The notes under the pieces are model-generated. The model saw nothing but the letters and a program-made list of their open reading frames with translations, was not told the origin of the DNA and searched no databases. A stretch of 64,000 bases of DNA from Sweltsa coloradensis (taxonomy: Eukaryota > Arthropoda > Insecta > Plecoptera > Chloroperlidae), in contig JAMZAV010002215.1 of NCBI GenBank assembly GCA_024449915.1, positions 248,001-312,000 of the forward strand, in the 5' to 3' direction. The position numbers and the translations under genes were made by a program. Positions 30,731 to 43,009 of the stretch are shown one piece after another (position 1 is the first letter of the stretch; every line of letters begins with the position of its first letter).

Positions 30731-30840
30731 AAGCCAACGGTTTAGCCGAGGTCGTTTAACCAGTTCCCACCCGAACACCAAAGTTAAGCAACCTTCGGGC
30801 ACGAAAGAGGACATCGGTTCGTTCATACAAGGTGTAAGGT
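30731..30840 (+). pseudogene. 5S-rRNA-derived fragment
   Basis: AGTTCCCACCCGAACACC, AAAGTTAAGCAACCTTCGGG and CATCGGTTCGTTCATACAAG follow the internal promoter and downstream part of eukaryotic 5S rRNA (GUUCUCGUCCGAUCACCG, AAAUUAAGCAGCGUCGGGC), and flanking AAGCCAACGG/AAGGTTAT resemble the ends. Too many changes for a working gene. It could be a 5S pseudogene or the head of a 5S-type SINE (SINE3). Confidence 0.72.
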
Positions 30841-30885
30841 TATACAGTAAACACATGAATTTAAATTAAACATGTTAGTTAGATT

Positions 30886-30915
30886 GGGGGGGGGGGGGGG
30901 GGGGGGGAGGGGGAG
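30886..30915. repeat. Poly-G tract
   Basis: A run of about 22 G, one A, then five more G. Length in an assembly is unreliable. G-quadruplex capable on the plus strand. Confidence 0.9.
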
Positions 30916-30999
30916 ATGGTCAAGAATATAGCTAGTAAACGCAACAGAAAATAAATTAAAAGAATGACATTGTAAAGTAGCTGGTGCCAAGTGAAACTA

Positions 31000-31955
31000 A
31001 TACACCATTGGCATTCTGTATTTTCAAAATCAATATTCACCAGTTAGTTACTTAAATTAATTTTATGCACATAAATTAATGTTACAATTTTATTTAAACG
31101 CATTATCATTGGGTAGCAGGCCCTACAGTATAGCAATTATGTTTATGTGCCTGACCACTGACCTTCGTGATGATTCCAAGGTCACCAATTATGTGTAAAA
31201 AAATGGTTGGCCCTGCACTAATGTGAAAGATTCTAGTCAACTCCAGAGTTATGAAAATGTAAATAAATCCCAAACTGGGAATTGAATCCTGGACTTGTTG
31301 GTATTGGAGACTAACGAAATGATTGGTTAAAGAAGTCGAACTTATACCAAGGACTAAACAAAACAATGTACCCCAAAATATCTTGTGATTATTTATTAAT
31401 CCTTTTTTATTTATATCTATAACTTTCATATTCTGGATGGCCTGTTTTACGCATTCCAACGTATTTTCTCACTACTTTGTACTTATGTCATATAATAATA
31501 TACTCATTTGCTTGATATAGCGACGTAAAACAACTATTTCCACCACCTGGTTGTTGCAAATATGTTCCAGTGATCACAACCATGTCCTCACTCGGACCGA
31601 CCCAAACAGGTGGACGTGCCCACTAATATGCTTTAACTCACGTATAGGAGGGCATCAATCAAATTAGCGTTGCGTAATTCAGCCTAGGACGTGATCAGAG
31701 TGGATTAGCGACTTTCAGACACAACTTTCGGCGTAATTATCATGTGTCAAAGTTGCTTCCTGAGTTTCACGTTCCTACCGCTCGTATTGTCTAGTTCAGG
31801 GTCCGAAGAGATTGAGCACAAGTTATGTGTAATGAGAAATTAACAGATGATGAGCTCATGGTCGATTCCCAAGCAAGGATTTGTACAAACAATTATACAG
31901 TCATCAACAATGTATTATTAACTAACCAGAAAATAATATACATTTTCGAGTTTTT
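31000..31955. other. No gene recognised
   Basis: AT-rich sequence upstream of Piezo exon 2. The minus-strand frame at 31106-31459 has no family signature and lacks codon bias. Either first-intron or intergenic. Confidence 0.6.
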
Positions 31956-31959
31956 ATAC

Positions 31960-32220
31960 CCAATTTAGTTGTGGTTTAAGGGCGCGCCAACCGTTCATGT
32001 GCAACTCTAGTCTAGGGCTAAGGGACGTGCTGGACAGATTCAGCCACAAACAAGAGGAAGGAAGGGGTGTTCCTCACGACGTGGTCGTCTATGTGATGAG
32101 TGGTGACATGTCATTGTTCGTATCGTCATTGTCGTCGTCACCGTCGAAGAGGTCTTCACGGGGAAGGTTCCCCGACAAAACTGCCAGAGCTCGCCTCTAA
32201 TTTCGGAGAGTAATATACCG
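31960..32220 (+). repeat. Dispersed repeat E, copy 1
   Basis: It starts TTTAGTTGTGGTTTAAGGGC and GCGCCAACCGTTC, continues with CAACTCTAGTCTAGGGCTAA, a (GTC/GAC)-rich section, and ends CCAGAGCTCGCCTCTAATTT. The same order of blocks is at 35229-35480 and, inverted, at 47168-47429. No transposon class recognised: no terminal inverted repeats seen. Confidence 0.72.
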
Positions 32221-32224
32221 TGAT

Positions 32225-34410
32225 ATACTATCTGATGTTTACGAGATGGACTTTGCCTCTTTTCTCGTCTAGTACGATCGACAAAGGAATATCCTGGGCA
32301 CAAGCCTTAATTTATGTTTCTATGTGACTATAAATATGTGCCCAGTTCCTTACATCTGAAAACGCAGTGCGCATAAAGTTGCATGGAATTAAATCGTGAC
32401 ATACGTCGTAATCGCATCTCTATAAAATATAAATTCAAGGGTACAATTTCGAAACGATGATCGGTGCGTGATTTATGAGGACGTTGGATGAAAGAAAATT
32501 TAAAAATTCAATTCGAATATTATTATTGACACTGATAACTGTGGATCACTCAAGAAAGTGGTTTCATCCACGTTTCCTACACATTTTTACATATTGATTT
32601 CAGAGCTAGCTTACAAAATATAGGACGTATTGCAGTCTTACGAGATAGCTATATGATATACTATTCTATTCAACGCTAAGCAGCTCACACTAGCATAGTA
32701 ATCAGTTCCCACTGTTGATTACTAACTTAATTAAACCAATTACACCAGCTCTGTCACAAGACAAACAAGTACACAGTGATTTATATCTCATCATCGCAAC
32801 AACACTACGACTGTGAGACAATTCTCCATCTTTGCATCTGTTTGACTCGTTGTGTCCTTTACTCGAGTGCAAGTGTTGAAACTTAATTTACAATGCGTAA
32901 CGAGAATTCATAATTCCACGCTGATGCATTTTCGATTTGGAAATAGCATGCTGCATGTGTATCAAGAACATTGGTGAGATGAAAAGGAGTGAGCAAGTAA
33001 GCAAAGTTGCCAAAGCTAGATGTAATTCTATTTGTTCACGACAATGACAGTTAAATCCACGAGTGCATAAAATAAAATAACAGTTTCAGTAAGACTTTTC
33101 GACATTAATTTACTAACGAACAAATCCTGCAAGGATATTTCTCTGAATGTACTAACTTTGAAACAAATTATGATAACAGAAATAAAAAGTTGATTAATTT
33201 GTGACAATAATACTGCAGTGAGTCACTGAGTGTGTCATCTAGTCATCGATCATGGACGAGTGAGTGACAAGCTAGGACTGGTGGTTCCACTTCCCGGGCC
33301 AGGGGTCCCCGAACACCCTACCCTCAACGCCAGCCCCTTACGAACAGCAATGAGAACTCCCAATAACCTTTGACGACGATCACGACGAGAGGGAGATGAT
33401 AAAAAAAGGCATAACATGGCAAGATGGTGGGGGTTGGGGGGGGGGAGAGAAATGGAACGGAAAAGTAACGTGACCAAGACGCGATGAATGGGCGGCTATC
33501 TGTGGGGGGGGGGGTGTAGGGCGTCGGCGTGTGAGGGGCTGACATTCACCCCCCGCCCCCCGCCAGTGAGCACGTGGCAACAGCACACAGCTGACGGCGC
33601 TATAGTGCCCGCGGGCGTCGCCTCACGTAAGGGACAATATTGTGTCACTCAACACACTCTGATTAGTAGCTTACAGTGACGCACCCAACGCTGTCACGCA
33701 AACATACCCACCCCCTTGACCCTTCAGCTTAGGTCCCTTCATCACAGTTTTAACCACTGTTTTGCTTTTGCAAAGTAATCTAATCTACAATTTGTATAAT
33801 TATAATTTGTATAATGACAGCAAAGTTCCAACTTTTAATTTATCGTTCTGCTTCCCAAGCCGACTGATTGAAATCTTTGCACAGATGTCGAAAACGCCGG
33901 CACGCGAAATAATTCAATCGGATTTTGAGTAATTTGGATTTGGTTAAAAGTGTACAAACGGCATATGCCTATCCATAATAAATAAAGTTTACTTCGTAAT
34001 CAAGGAAACAAAATAATTGTTAAAAACGAGTCAGAGGAGAGCCACATCCTTGTTTGACAGCATAGAACTGTCATATCAATCACAACAGATCTACGCTAAC
34101 TGCCTGCACGAAGCTGTAACGAAAATATATTTACATGCAGGTGCATATTTTTGGCAGACATATTTCTTGTGAGAGCTTGAGTAATGAGTAGTAAAATCAA
34201 TTAACATGCCACCTGGACTAGTGTTTACAAGGTGTAAAGTTTTGCGATTATTATTATGTATTAGCCAGTCCAGTCAATGGAAAATGATTTACGATGAAAG
34301 TATAAGTAACACTAATGGACACTAATGGACACATCCACAATACGCCTATACAGTACAATAATGATTGATGATTCTACGCAACTTTAGGGAAGTAAAACCT
34401 TGCGAAATCA
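32225..34410. other. No gene recognised; GC-rich island at 33.25-33.72 kb
   Basis: Mostly AT-rich unique-looking sequence. The segment 33250-33720 is distinctly GC- and CpG-richer with C/G homopolymer runs (a run of ten G near 33505, CCCCCCGCCCCCC near 33550). Overlapping frames there read as Pro/His/Arg-rich shadow ORFs. It could be promoter-associated, but I see no initiator, TATA or exon that can be tied to Piezo. Confidence 0.5.
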
Positions 34411-34412
34411 AG

Positions 34413-34498
34413 AGATTCTCCTTCCCTGAAATAGGTTTTGCAATTTAAATATATATATATATATCCATTGCAAAACCTATTTCAGGGAAGGAGAATCT
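34413..34498. repeat. Perfect 31-bp-arm inverted repeat around an AT microsatellite
   Basis: Left arm 34413-34443 starts AGATTCTCCTTCCCTGAAAT; right arm 34468-34498 is its exact complement; the loop is TTTAA followed by (AT)n. It may be a tiny MITE or a cruciform-forming palindrome. Confidence 0.92.
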
Positions 34499-35228
34499 AT
34501 ATATACATACAATACACGTAGTATTAATAATTTACATCGTACAGGCCACAATCGAATAACTCTTGATCTGTCTGCTAGGAATAAGGACTGAAGGAGACAA
34601 CAATTTTGTTTTCAAGATACTGCGGTAATGCCGATGTCCCACTAACGCAAGGGGGATATGTCATCGTAGGGGGCTCAAAGGGGTGACCCCCCCTCCCCCT
34701 AACAACCTGCACGCGGCTACCGCAAAATGTCACCTAACCCCGCGCCCTAGCCCTAATTGACATTGATTTATGAGCGAGTGAGGCCAATATGCCAGGTAGC
34801 ACTGCAACCAGTGGCGTATTATGACGGACTCGTGTGGAACAACGTGAATTTTATGTGAGGTCGTCTAGACTCTAGATTGGAATTTGTCAAATTAACGATA
34901 CGTGCGGCGTGCCTACGCAAATTGCTGTTACAAATTTCAATTTTCATTTTCATCTTCATATAGCTTCATACCATGATAGACCACGGTTCGATCCCCGGAC
35001 ACTCCACAGTCCTGATCAGGCGCGTATGTTTAACATTGTAAAGAATTAAGGTGGGGATCTCAGGAAAATGGAGGGGGGAATTCCCCAATTCCCCCTTCCG
35101 GCGCGCCTAGTCCTGATATCCCAATATACGTCCCAATATTAGAAGTAAACATCAACCAAATAATAATTCATAGAGAGTTGACTCCTTTTATCTGAATATT
35201 TCTAAACAAAACCTAACGAAAACTTATT

Positions 35229-35480
35229 TAGATATTTTAGTTTATTTGGTTCAGGGCGCGTCAACCGTCAGGTCATAATGAGCCACTCTAGCCTAGGGGA
35301 TGTGAAGAGGAAAGGAAATACCCATGGTGGACAATTCCAGTCAGACAGGGGGAGAAAAATGGAGGTTTCTCAAGTCGTGGTCGTCGTCGTCGCTGTGGTC
35401 GTCGAGGGGATGAGGAGAGATCCCCGACGGCGACTGCCAGAGCTCGCCTCTAGTTTCGGGGAGTAGAATATAGCCTACTC
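35229..35480 (+). repeat. Dispersed repeat E, copy 2
   Basis: TTTAGTTTATTTGGTTCAGG then GCGCGTCAACCGTCAGGTC, AGCCACTCTAGCCTAGGGGA, GTGGTCGTCGTCGTCGCTGT and CCAGAGCTCGCCTCTAGTTT, in the same order and orientation as 31960-32220. Copies differ most in the middle. Confidence 0.75.
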
Positions 35481-36490
35481 CCCAACATATTATATAATTA
35501 TGTTTACAAGGTGCACTCTGTCACTCCCCGCCTTGCTGTCGTGCACTGCACGGTCTTCAGAGGAAGAACGTGGTCCGAATTCTACGGGACAGGAACTAAA
35601 TAAATCACGCGAGTTGGAATGTGAACACAAAAAGAAAAAATAAGTTAATAAATTTAAATAAATCAAAATGGACTATTCCCTTAGTTCAAGAAAAATAACA
35701 ACAAAATACATACATTGTATAGGGATTTCAAAAATATATTTTACTGATGATGTAGCGCAAAACGTTAATTTCACGTATACCTCTCTCTCTCTGTCCCTCT
35801 CTATGGTACAAGCACAGCTGTCGCCGGTGACATAACGCAAATTCCTACGCGTGCGAGATGTTTACTTGTTACGTGCTACGGTTATATTACGTTAGATTGA
35901 CTAGACAGTCTGTCCTATCGGCATCAAGACCCCTCCGGTTCACTAGCTCGGCTCGGTCTTCCTGTCTCGCCATAAGACACACTAACAACAACAACAAGAT
36001 TAATTAGGAGATTCTAATGGACACCTGTTCTCACATAGCGTACGAAAACTGTTACACACAGTTTCCAGGCGATGGATTTAGCTAGAAATATACTGACTGA
36101 CAGACGAGATACAGTTGAAACTTTGTCGAACAATGTTCTGAAGAATAAGAGCGTTGCAGCTTGCAACGTTCTTCGTTCTCATCTAAGAACACGTGAAAGT
36201 ATACTGATGCTACTGATATTGATTGAAGGTGGATTGTCATTAAATGTCGATAGTTACGCCATCATTAATTTAATTTAAATTTTAGATAATTATATTGCGT
36301 TTAGAATGTTGTTTGTGTTTGTATAATTTTGGATAGTTTAAACAAAAGGACTATTTAGATTTGTTGATACTATTATCTAGTATTTATAAGATTATAAACA
36401 TAGTACGGAGAAACGTGAAATTGGTAAGTGTATCTTTTGAGTTGGACACTCAAACTATAACAAGCAAGCCAACGCGTGACAGGGTAATAC

Positions 36491-36959
36491 CAAGGAGGAA
36501 GGAATAATGTAAGGAGGCAGTGTGGCGTCGTCAAAACCATAGCCACTTTGAACGACAATGGTGGTCGGCGAAAGCCTCGAACCCAAAGCAAGGTCGTCGG
36601 TATTATTAAAGCTCTTTGTCAAAGCTATGAACATTCCAAAACAAACAAAAAACGCAGCACATCAACAAAAATTACATTTCACCCATTTATTATTCTATCT
36701 CATTAATACAAGAGTTATTATCAACGTATTAAGTATGTTTCAGTGCCGCCATAGTAGTCGCACTATTGGGTCAGCACCAACGAGAAGGAGTAAATACTGC
36801 GAAAAAACTCTATGTTTTAGTAGCCGCCATATTGGTCAGCACCAACGAGAAGCAGCAAATACTGCGAAAAACTCGATCAGAGACGTTCAAAACGGCCACG
36901 TTCATTTGTACAGCCACAGATAGCGCATGCTGTCTCCTTACATTATTCATACCTCCTTG
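36491..36959. mobile_element. DNA transposon relic with perfect 8-bp duplication GGTAATAC
   Basis: Inverted ends CAAGGAGGAAGGAATAATGT (left) and the inverse of ACATTATTCATACCTCCTTG (right), about 31 bp; GGTAATAC precedes and follows (36483-36490, 36960-36967). The 8-bp duplication suggests hAT, P or Merlin; the CA...TG ends favour hAT or P but no transposase remains. Internally there is a ~70-bp tandem pair containing TCAGCACCAACGAGAAG. Confidence 0.8.
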
Positions 36960-37152
36960 GGTAATACAGACGATTATCAATGAGGACAAGATGAAGAAGC
37001 CACAACCCCGACAGGGAAATGTGTTGACTTGAGGTTGCGAACTGTTTAAAGAAAGTGGCACATCAATTTCTAGCGAAATGTAAATTTCGTAGTGTAGCTG
37101 GCTGGACTACATTAGTAGGTATATTACAAAATGCATAACAACATGTGATTAA

Positions 37153-38894
37153 ACTAGGAAAACGCTAAAGTCCCGCCGCGTTGATGGATGAGCTTTTTAA
37201 AGTTTTTAGTTTGCGTGGGATATCTTTGCTTTTGCAAGTGCTTTGTTTTGCTACCTACGCCAATGACGTACATAAGCTTTGCGTAGCAAAGCGCTAGACG
37301 CTCAGTCTCCTATCCTTCCAACCGAGCGCTAGCGTAACAATTTGAAGCCTCTCTAGTAGGGAAAAACCACTTCACTGCAACATAGATATTGAATGAACTA
37401 AGATGCAGTGGATTATTTGAACGTCGCGGGGATAAACAAATACGTAAACAAATGGCGGACATTTTAAATTTTGCTTCTATGTGTGAAACGAGAAAAATTG
37501 TCATTACTTTCATAAAACAAACCAGAAACCGTCCCGGGCCTAGGCCCAGATAAAGAAAATTATTTATAATACAACAGTGTAAGCCTTTAGTTCCATTAGG
37601 CTATAGAACTACATTCAATCCATGCTAACATTACACGTGTGACAAGCCCTACGCCTCTCCTAGGCAACCCTAGACCTGCACGACCTTGTTCAGACACATA
37701 TTCCGCACAAATAACTAGTTTTGATTACTAAAAGCCTAATGCAGATACACAATAGTATGATAGTCCACCAACTTGAATTGCTTTGTTCGGAAATCGGAGT
37801 AACTGAGAGATTTGCGGAAGAAAGACTGTTTTTCTTCAATAATAATGAGAATTCGCCATCTTGCGGTTTTGATTTTACACCGCTTGTTAACTCAAAGGCT
37901 GTTAAATTTAAGGGTACGATACATTTAGACGGCGGTGGGTTTTTCCCTACTAGAGACAGGTTCAAATTGTCATGCTCCCCACGGCCTAACTGTGTGTCTA
38001 GCGCTTAGCTTATATTACGTCATTGACCTACGCATTGTAGGTGAATGTTGTCAAGTTTCTTTTGTTTCTTGTCAATTGGTATTATTTACCGTAAAAAACT
38101 TATATTAAAAGCTTTATTTCTATGGATTCTGGCTAACTTTTTCAACTTTTTCTTTCAAAAGGTACTACATCACCATAACCTTAATGTCCATGTATAATAT
38201 CTTGGAGTATATAACCATGGTTATATGCTCAATGATAATATGAACGTTGAAGGCCGACCCGTTTGGTCAGAATTGGCCCAAATGGCACGAAAAATATCGC
38301 ACTAAAAGTCAAAAAACTTATATTAAAAGCTTTATTTCTATAGATTCTGACTAACTTTTCCAACTTTTTCTTTCAGAAAGCAATACATCACCATTACCTT
38401 AATGTCCATGTGAAATATGAACGTTGTAGCCTCACCCGTTTGGTCAGAATTGACCCAAATGGCACGAAAATATCGCACAAAAAGTCAAAAAAACTTATAT
38501 TAAAAGCTTTATTTCTATAGATTCTGGCTAACTTTTTCAACTTTTTCTTTCAGAAAGCAATACATCACCATAACCTTAATGTCCATGTGAAATATGAACG
38601 TTGTAGCCCTACCCGTTTGGTCAGAATCGGCCCAAATGTCTCGAAAAATATCGCACTAAAAATCGAAAAAAATCGTAAAAGTGCGATTTTCATGAGAAAT
38701 ATTTCTTCGATTGTACCGTCTAAGTTCAGAGATTTCGAAGGTCCCCTTCAATTTTCATCAAGATCGCATATGCCGTTTGCCCGGAATCGTACGAACAAAC
38801 AGACAGAAAAAAAAAACAAACAAACAAAAAAAAAACAACCGAGCTAAATTTTTGGGGGGTCAGTGAAATTGAAGTCTTCGCTTCGCTCATCCAA
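37153..38894 (+). mobile_element. HINE-like dispersed element, subfamily A, copy 3 (host of a nested insertion)
   Basis: Left end ACTAGGAAAACGCTAAAGTC, right end GCTTCGCTCATCCAA. It carries three internal units starting CTTATATTAAAAGCTTTATT (near 38099, 38309, 38492), the most of any copy here, and is interrupted by a 765-bp element (37261-38025) and by a ~45-bp palindromic insertion near 38200. Confidence 0.87.
37261..38025. mobile_element. hAT-like element (765 bp) nested in a HINE-like copy
   Basis: Inverted ends CAATGACGTA with the 8-bp duplication ACCTACGC at 37253-37260 and 38026-38033. A second inverted pair lies inside (CTAGTAGGGAAAAACC near 37350 and GGTTTTTCCCTACTAG near 37940), and GCGCTAGAC occurs near both ends. 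An open frame of 95 codons (37721-38008) shows no recognised domain. Removing the element restores the HINE sequence found in the other copies. Confidence 0.85.
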
Positions 38895-41367
38895 AAAATT
38901 GACAAGGAAAAATGTCGCATTTATTTTAGAAGCACGGGTACAGGACAAATAAAGCAGGCAGGGAGCGAAGCTACTTCTGTTGAAGAACACCAACAAAATC
39001 TGATGACGAATTGCAAATCTTGGTGGAGGTGGCGGGTTCAGAAAAAAGTCCCACTTTCTTGACCTCTCCACTAAATACATCAGGTATGATGCTCGTTGAA
39101 AGGGCAAGAGTAACAAAAACGCATGTCAAATCAGGAAGTCATGTTCGGTTTTTGTCGTGAGACTTGCACGACACACGCGACGGGCAGAAAAGAAAGAAAA
39201 GAAAAGAAAAGAAAAGAAAAGTGAGGTTAATATAGGGGAAAGTGAGATTAATATACGGGAGATATCTCGATAACATAAAAATAATTCGATAACATGTTTG
39301 TATAAGACTTCCTACGTAAGCCTATGCCTAAACTAAAAACACTCTATCTTGACTAAAATCACCAGTAAAAGTAAAACCATTGACTTTAGAAATATTCTAA
39401 ACTCAATGGTAAAATTGAAAGACAAGCAGAAAGTATTTGAGGATCACATCCACCGTCCCCTCCCAAAATCCCGACCCTGCTGGCTGTAGCAGGTATTTAT
39501 TTCTATCGTAAATTAAGTTCATCGAAAGTTGTAAAAAAAAAAAAAAAAAAAAGATAGCAACAGAGCTGCAACGAAATGTTTATATAGGCAATCAAACGTT
39601 TTACGACACGCATGATGCCAAAGTGTGTAAACACGACAGCACGACTTTGAACTTGAGTCTTCTGTGTGTTGTTTACCATGCGTAGGCTGGAGAATCCAAA
39701 GCGATGTTCTAGAGTATTGTCGGTGCCTAAACGAGAGACCAAGATACACCGAATTCATAAGTCAAGGAGTACAAACAAACACTCCACCATTGACCATTGC
39801 CCCGAGTATGCAAACAAGATTTAACAAGTTGTTGATTATAGTGAGCGATTGGGAATTTCATGTTTTTAATTAATCATTTCAATGCTTTAGGAAGAAAAAG
39901 TGGACGTTTGTTGTGCCGTCATGATTTGTATAAATAATAAAACTCAACCAGAAGTGTACGTATATAATGACGTTTCGTGAATAATGGTAATGAGAATAGT
40001 TGTGTGTATTTCTTAATTAATGTATTTAAATGTTACTATATAATTATGCTTAATACGGCATTATTTAAAACTAAAAGTATCATTCCAATGGCAACGTCTC
40101 TGTCTCTCTAGCTTGGTCGAACTTCGAATGAAGCAAATGTATGGTATCTACAGAGGCGGTGGCGAGGGTTGGGCCATAAACATCGAAACGATCAGACGAA
40201 TGCGAAATGTGTGTACGTGGGTTTCACCTATACCATGTTGTACTTGTACTGTAGGTTGATGGATACATATATTAGGTAGTAAATAAAGGCAATTGGTTTA
40301 GAAAGAGACCTCCCAGTTGCATCCCAGTGCTGCCAAAACATTAACACAAAACAAACCGATGCTACACTAGAATCCCTTTCGCAAATGAACGGAATCTGTT
40401 TGTTACACCATAAGATTATAAATGTTTGTTCGCGACACTAGAAAAGCATCCCCCCCCCCCTTCAACCGTTTCAAGTATTAATACTTGATCATTTGGGGGA
40501 GAGGGGGGTAAAGAAGACGTAATGCTTGTATTTTTCTTTCAAGTTGTTTACTGGGCAGTCACCCAAATATTACAGCTGGAAGAGAACCCCCCTTCCCTTC
40601 CCCCATGAAGAGAAAACACTGCCACTGTAAACCCCCATGTACATTCCCGTACGAAACACTCACTGCTGATAATAGAAACTCCAGGACAACTTATTAAAAA
40701 TTCCAAAACGCTCTACAACATATTCGCGAATGCATTCCCAGCCCATGAGGCAAGAGCAAGACGCCTTCCCGGTTTCAATGGGCCATCCATCATATCCCAG
40801 GCAGGCGCCGTACAGACAGTATAGAACACCACTGCAAGGTACCAGGTCCCACCCATGCAAGCGCGCTCCAAGTGTGTGGGTAAAACATGCAGTCCTGAGC
40901 CCAACATCGCTCATTTCATCGCCACCCAGAATAAGACAAATATCAGCAAACAAGTCGAATTATACGCCGGATAAACCGCCGACACCTCCTAGCTAATCCT
41001 AGCTACTTGTCAAACGAGACATGTGAGTGACTTTTTAATGCATTCCATTAATACATCTCTAAATACGATCTCATCGCAGCAAGTAAGTGCCAGACATACG
41101 CCAGACATAGGAGTGCTCATGAAATCACGACTGATAAATGGTTGGTCACACTTATACTGAGTGAGGGAGGCTTATTTACATTCCAAAACTCACAATATGT
41201 AAGTAAACCCAGACATGACAGTCCTATAATCTATTTAAAATTATCACAAGCTCATATAGTATTTGCCAATTCGTTGTTTTGTTGACTATTCCTACTGTGT
41301 AAAAGAATGTAAAATGCATGCATGATAAGCATACAAAAAGAGAAACAACAAACGCAAAATGTATCTA
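38895..41367. other. No gene recognised
   Basis: Unique AT-rich DNA with a long A run near 39530-39552, a C run near 40450 and the (GAAAA)n tract. The minus-strand frame 40660-40953 has no recognised domain. Confidence 0.6.
39187..39221. repeat. (GAAAA)n microsatellite
   Basis: About seven GAAA/GAAAA units on the plus strand. Confidence 0.9.
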
Positions 41368-41995
41368 ATTGGATGAGCGTAGCGAGCGAAGCGAAGATTC
41401 CATTTCACTACACTGGAGAAAAAAATCCGGAATGTTTTTTTTTTTTTCTTTTTTTTTTTTGTATTTTTGTGTGTCTGTGAACACGATTCCGGCTAAACCA
41501 ATACTCCAATGGCGATGAAATTTTATGGAGGTCTATGAAATCTCTGAACGAAGAACTGCACGGGGGGAAAAATCGATAGAAAAATTATTTCTCATGAAAA
41601 TCGCAATTTTACCATTTTTTTCGATTTAAAAAAAAATCGACTTATAACATCTACATGCTTTATTCGATTGTAGTGATTTTTTCACAGAACCTTAATTTTA
41701 TGAATTAATATATTCGTGTGAAATTTGAGCGCAATCGAAACATTATTTCTTATGAAAATCGCAATTTTTACGATTTTTAAAATTTTTAAAACATTCTTCG
41801 ACTTATAACACCTACATGCTTTATCCGATTGTGATGATTTTTTCACAGATCCTTAATTTTATGAATTTATATATTTGTGTGAAATTTGAGCGTAATCGAA
41901 AAATTATCTATTAAAAAATCAAAATTTTACGCTTTTTTCGTTTAAAAAAATTACGCTCATCCATCAACGCGGCGGGACTTAAGCGTTTTCCTAGT
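41368..41995 (-). mobile_element. HINE-like dispersed element, subfamily B, copy 1
   Basis: Ends ATTGGATGAGCGTAGCGAGC and ATCAACGCGGCGGGACTTAA, GCGTTTTCCTAGT, i.e. the A-family ends in opposite orientation. Internal units (~130 bp, three partial copies) begin CTTATAACATCTACATGCTT and contain CACAGAACCTTAATTTTATG and TTTGAGCGCAATCGAAA, differing from subfamily A. Confidence 0.85.
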
Positions 41996-42854
41996 GTAAG
42001 TTAGGAATCACCTTGTTACACAATTGCTACACCCGCAGATCCCAGCTTGTTATCAGAATCATGCTGCCTCTCGTCGATCATGGCAAACATTTTCAGTGGG
42101 GTCTGGATGTTCCCGATAATTACCTACTTTTGGCTTTTGGTAAATATGCCTAAAATAGTTTAAAATATTGTGTCAATAAGTGTTAGCCGACTGATGCCAA
42201 AAAATACGTATTTTATTTTGCCATCAAATGTAGGTATTTTAATACTCATTGTCAATTAGTTTTTTTCCTTGCAGATACTATTTTGATATAATTACTTACA
42301 AAAGGAGAAAGCGTAGAAATTCAATGGGCCTAGGACCTTTTCCCCCTTTTTTACGTCATTTTCTGTTGCCTGACCTGATGTCACTTTCAATCAATGGTCC
42401 TAAACATCCTAGCTCTATACTTATCAGTAAGTTTGTTTCGTCAACAAACAGCGGGCTATTATAGTCAACATCTTCCCAGTCTCCTCTCAGACGTGTGCTG
42501 TATAATATCATGACGTCACCACCCACTGAGGTTACATTATGCGGCGCGGTGCATACCAGACAAACAACTAGCATCTTTCACGTGATGACCTCGCAGATAA
42601 TCTTTGGCGAACCATCCATCACAAGCGGACTCAATGGACTTTAAGACCAGAAAAAAACGAACTTTCGGAGGTGGTTACGAACGGAAATGCGCATGGCTAA
42701 ATAATGTTTATTTTTATTTTTAAAACTGATGGTAGAACGTTATTATCGTACCGACAATGAATAAACTCAACTTTAATCAGATTATATAACATACATAACC
42801 CTTCTTAAATCTGCCCAAAAGAGTCAAATTGTTGTAAATTTTTTAAATTTAAGT

Positions 42855-43005
42855 AGAGAAGGGGACGCTGATCCTAAGCGTATGGCTCTACGAGGACGTG
42901 GGTTCGAATCCCGCATAAGGCAAGTTTTTTTGTAATTGTCCTTCATCTTCTTTATCACCCACCACCCATCGTCTCGAATAGTCTTAGTGCATTACTATGA
43001 GACGA
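42855..43005 (+). mobile_element. tRNA-derived SINE, family B, copy 1
   Basis: TCTACGAGGACGTGGGTTCG then AATCCCGCATAAGGCA gives a B-box and 3' half of a tRNA-like head; the body reads TTGTCCTTCATCTTCTTTAT and CCATCGTCTCGAATAGTC. Body matches 50050-50180; head matches 59745-59835 on the other strand. Confidence 0.7.
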
Positions 43006-43009
43006 AAAT

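Noticed and set aside
33250..33679. Several overlapping Pro/Ser/Arg-rich ORFs
   Set aside because: Created by C/G homopolymer runs in a GC-rich patch, present on both strands, no domain or start context.
37721..38008. 95-codon ORF inside the nested hAT-like element
   Set aside because: No BED, RNase-H-like or dimerisation motif visible; ends at the terminal repeat; likely chance.
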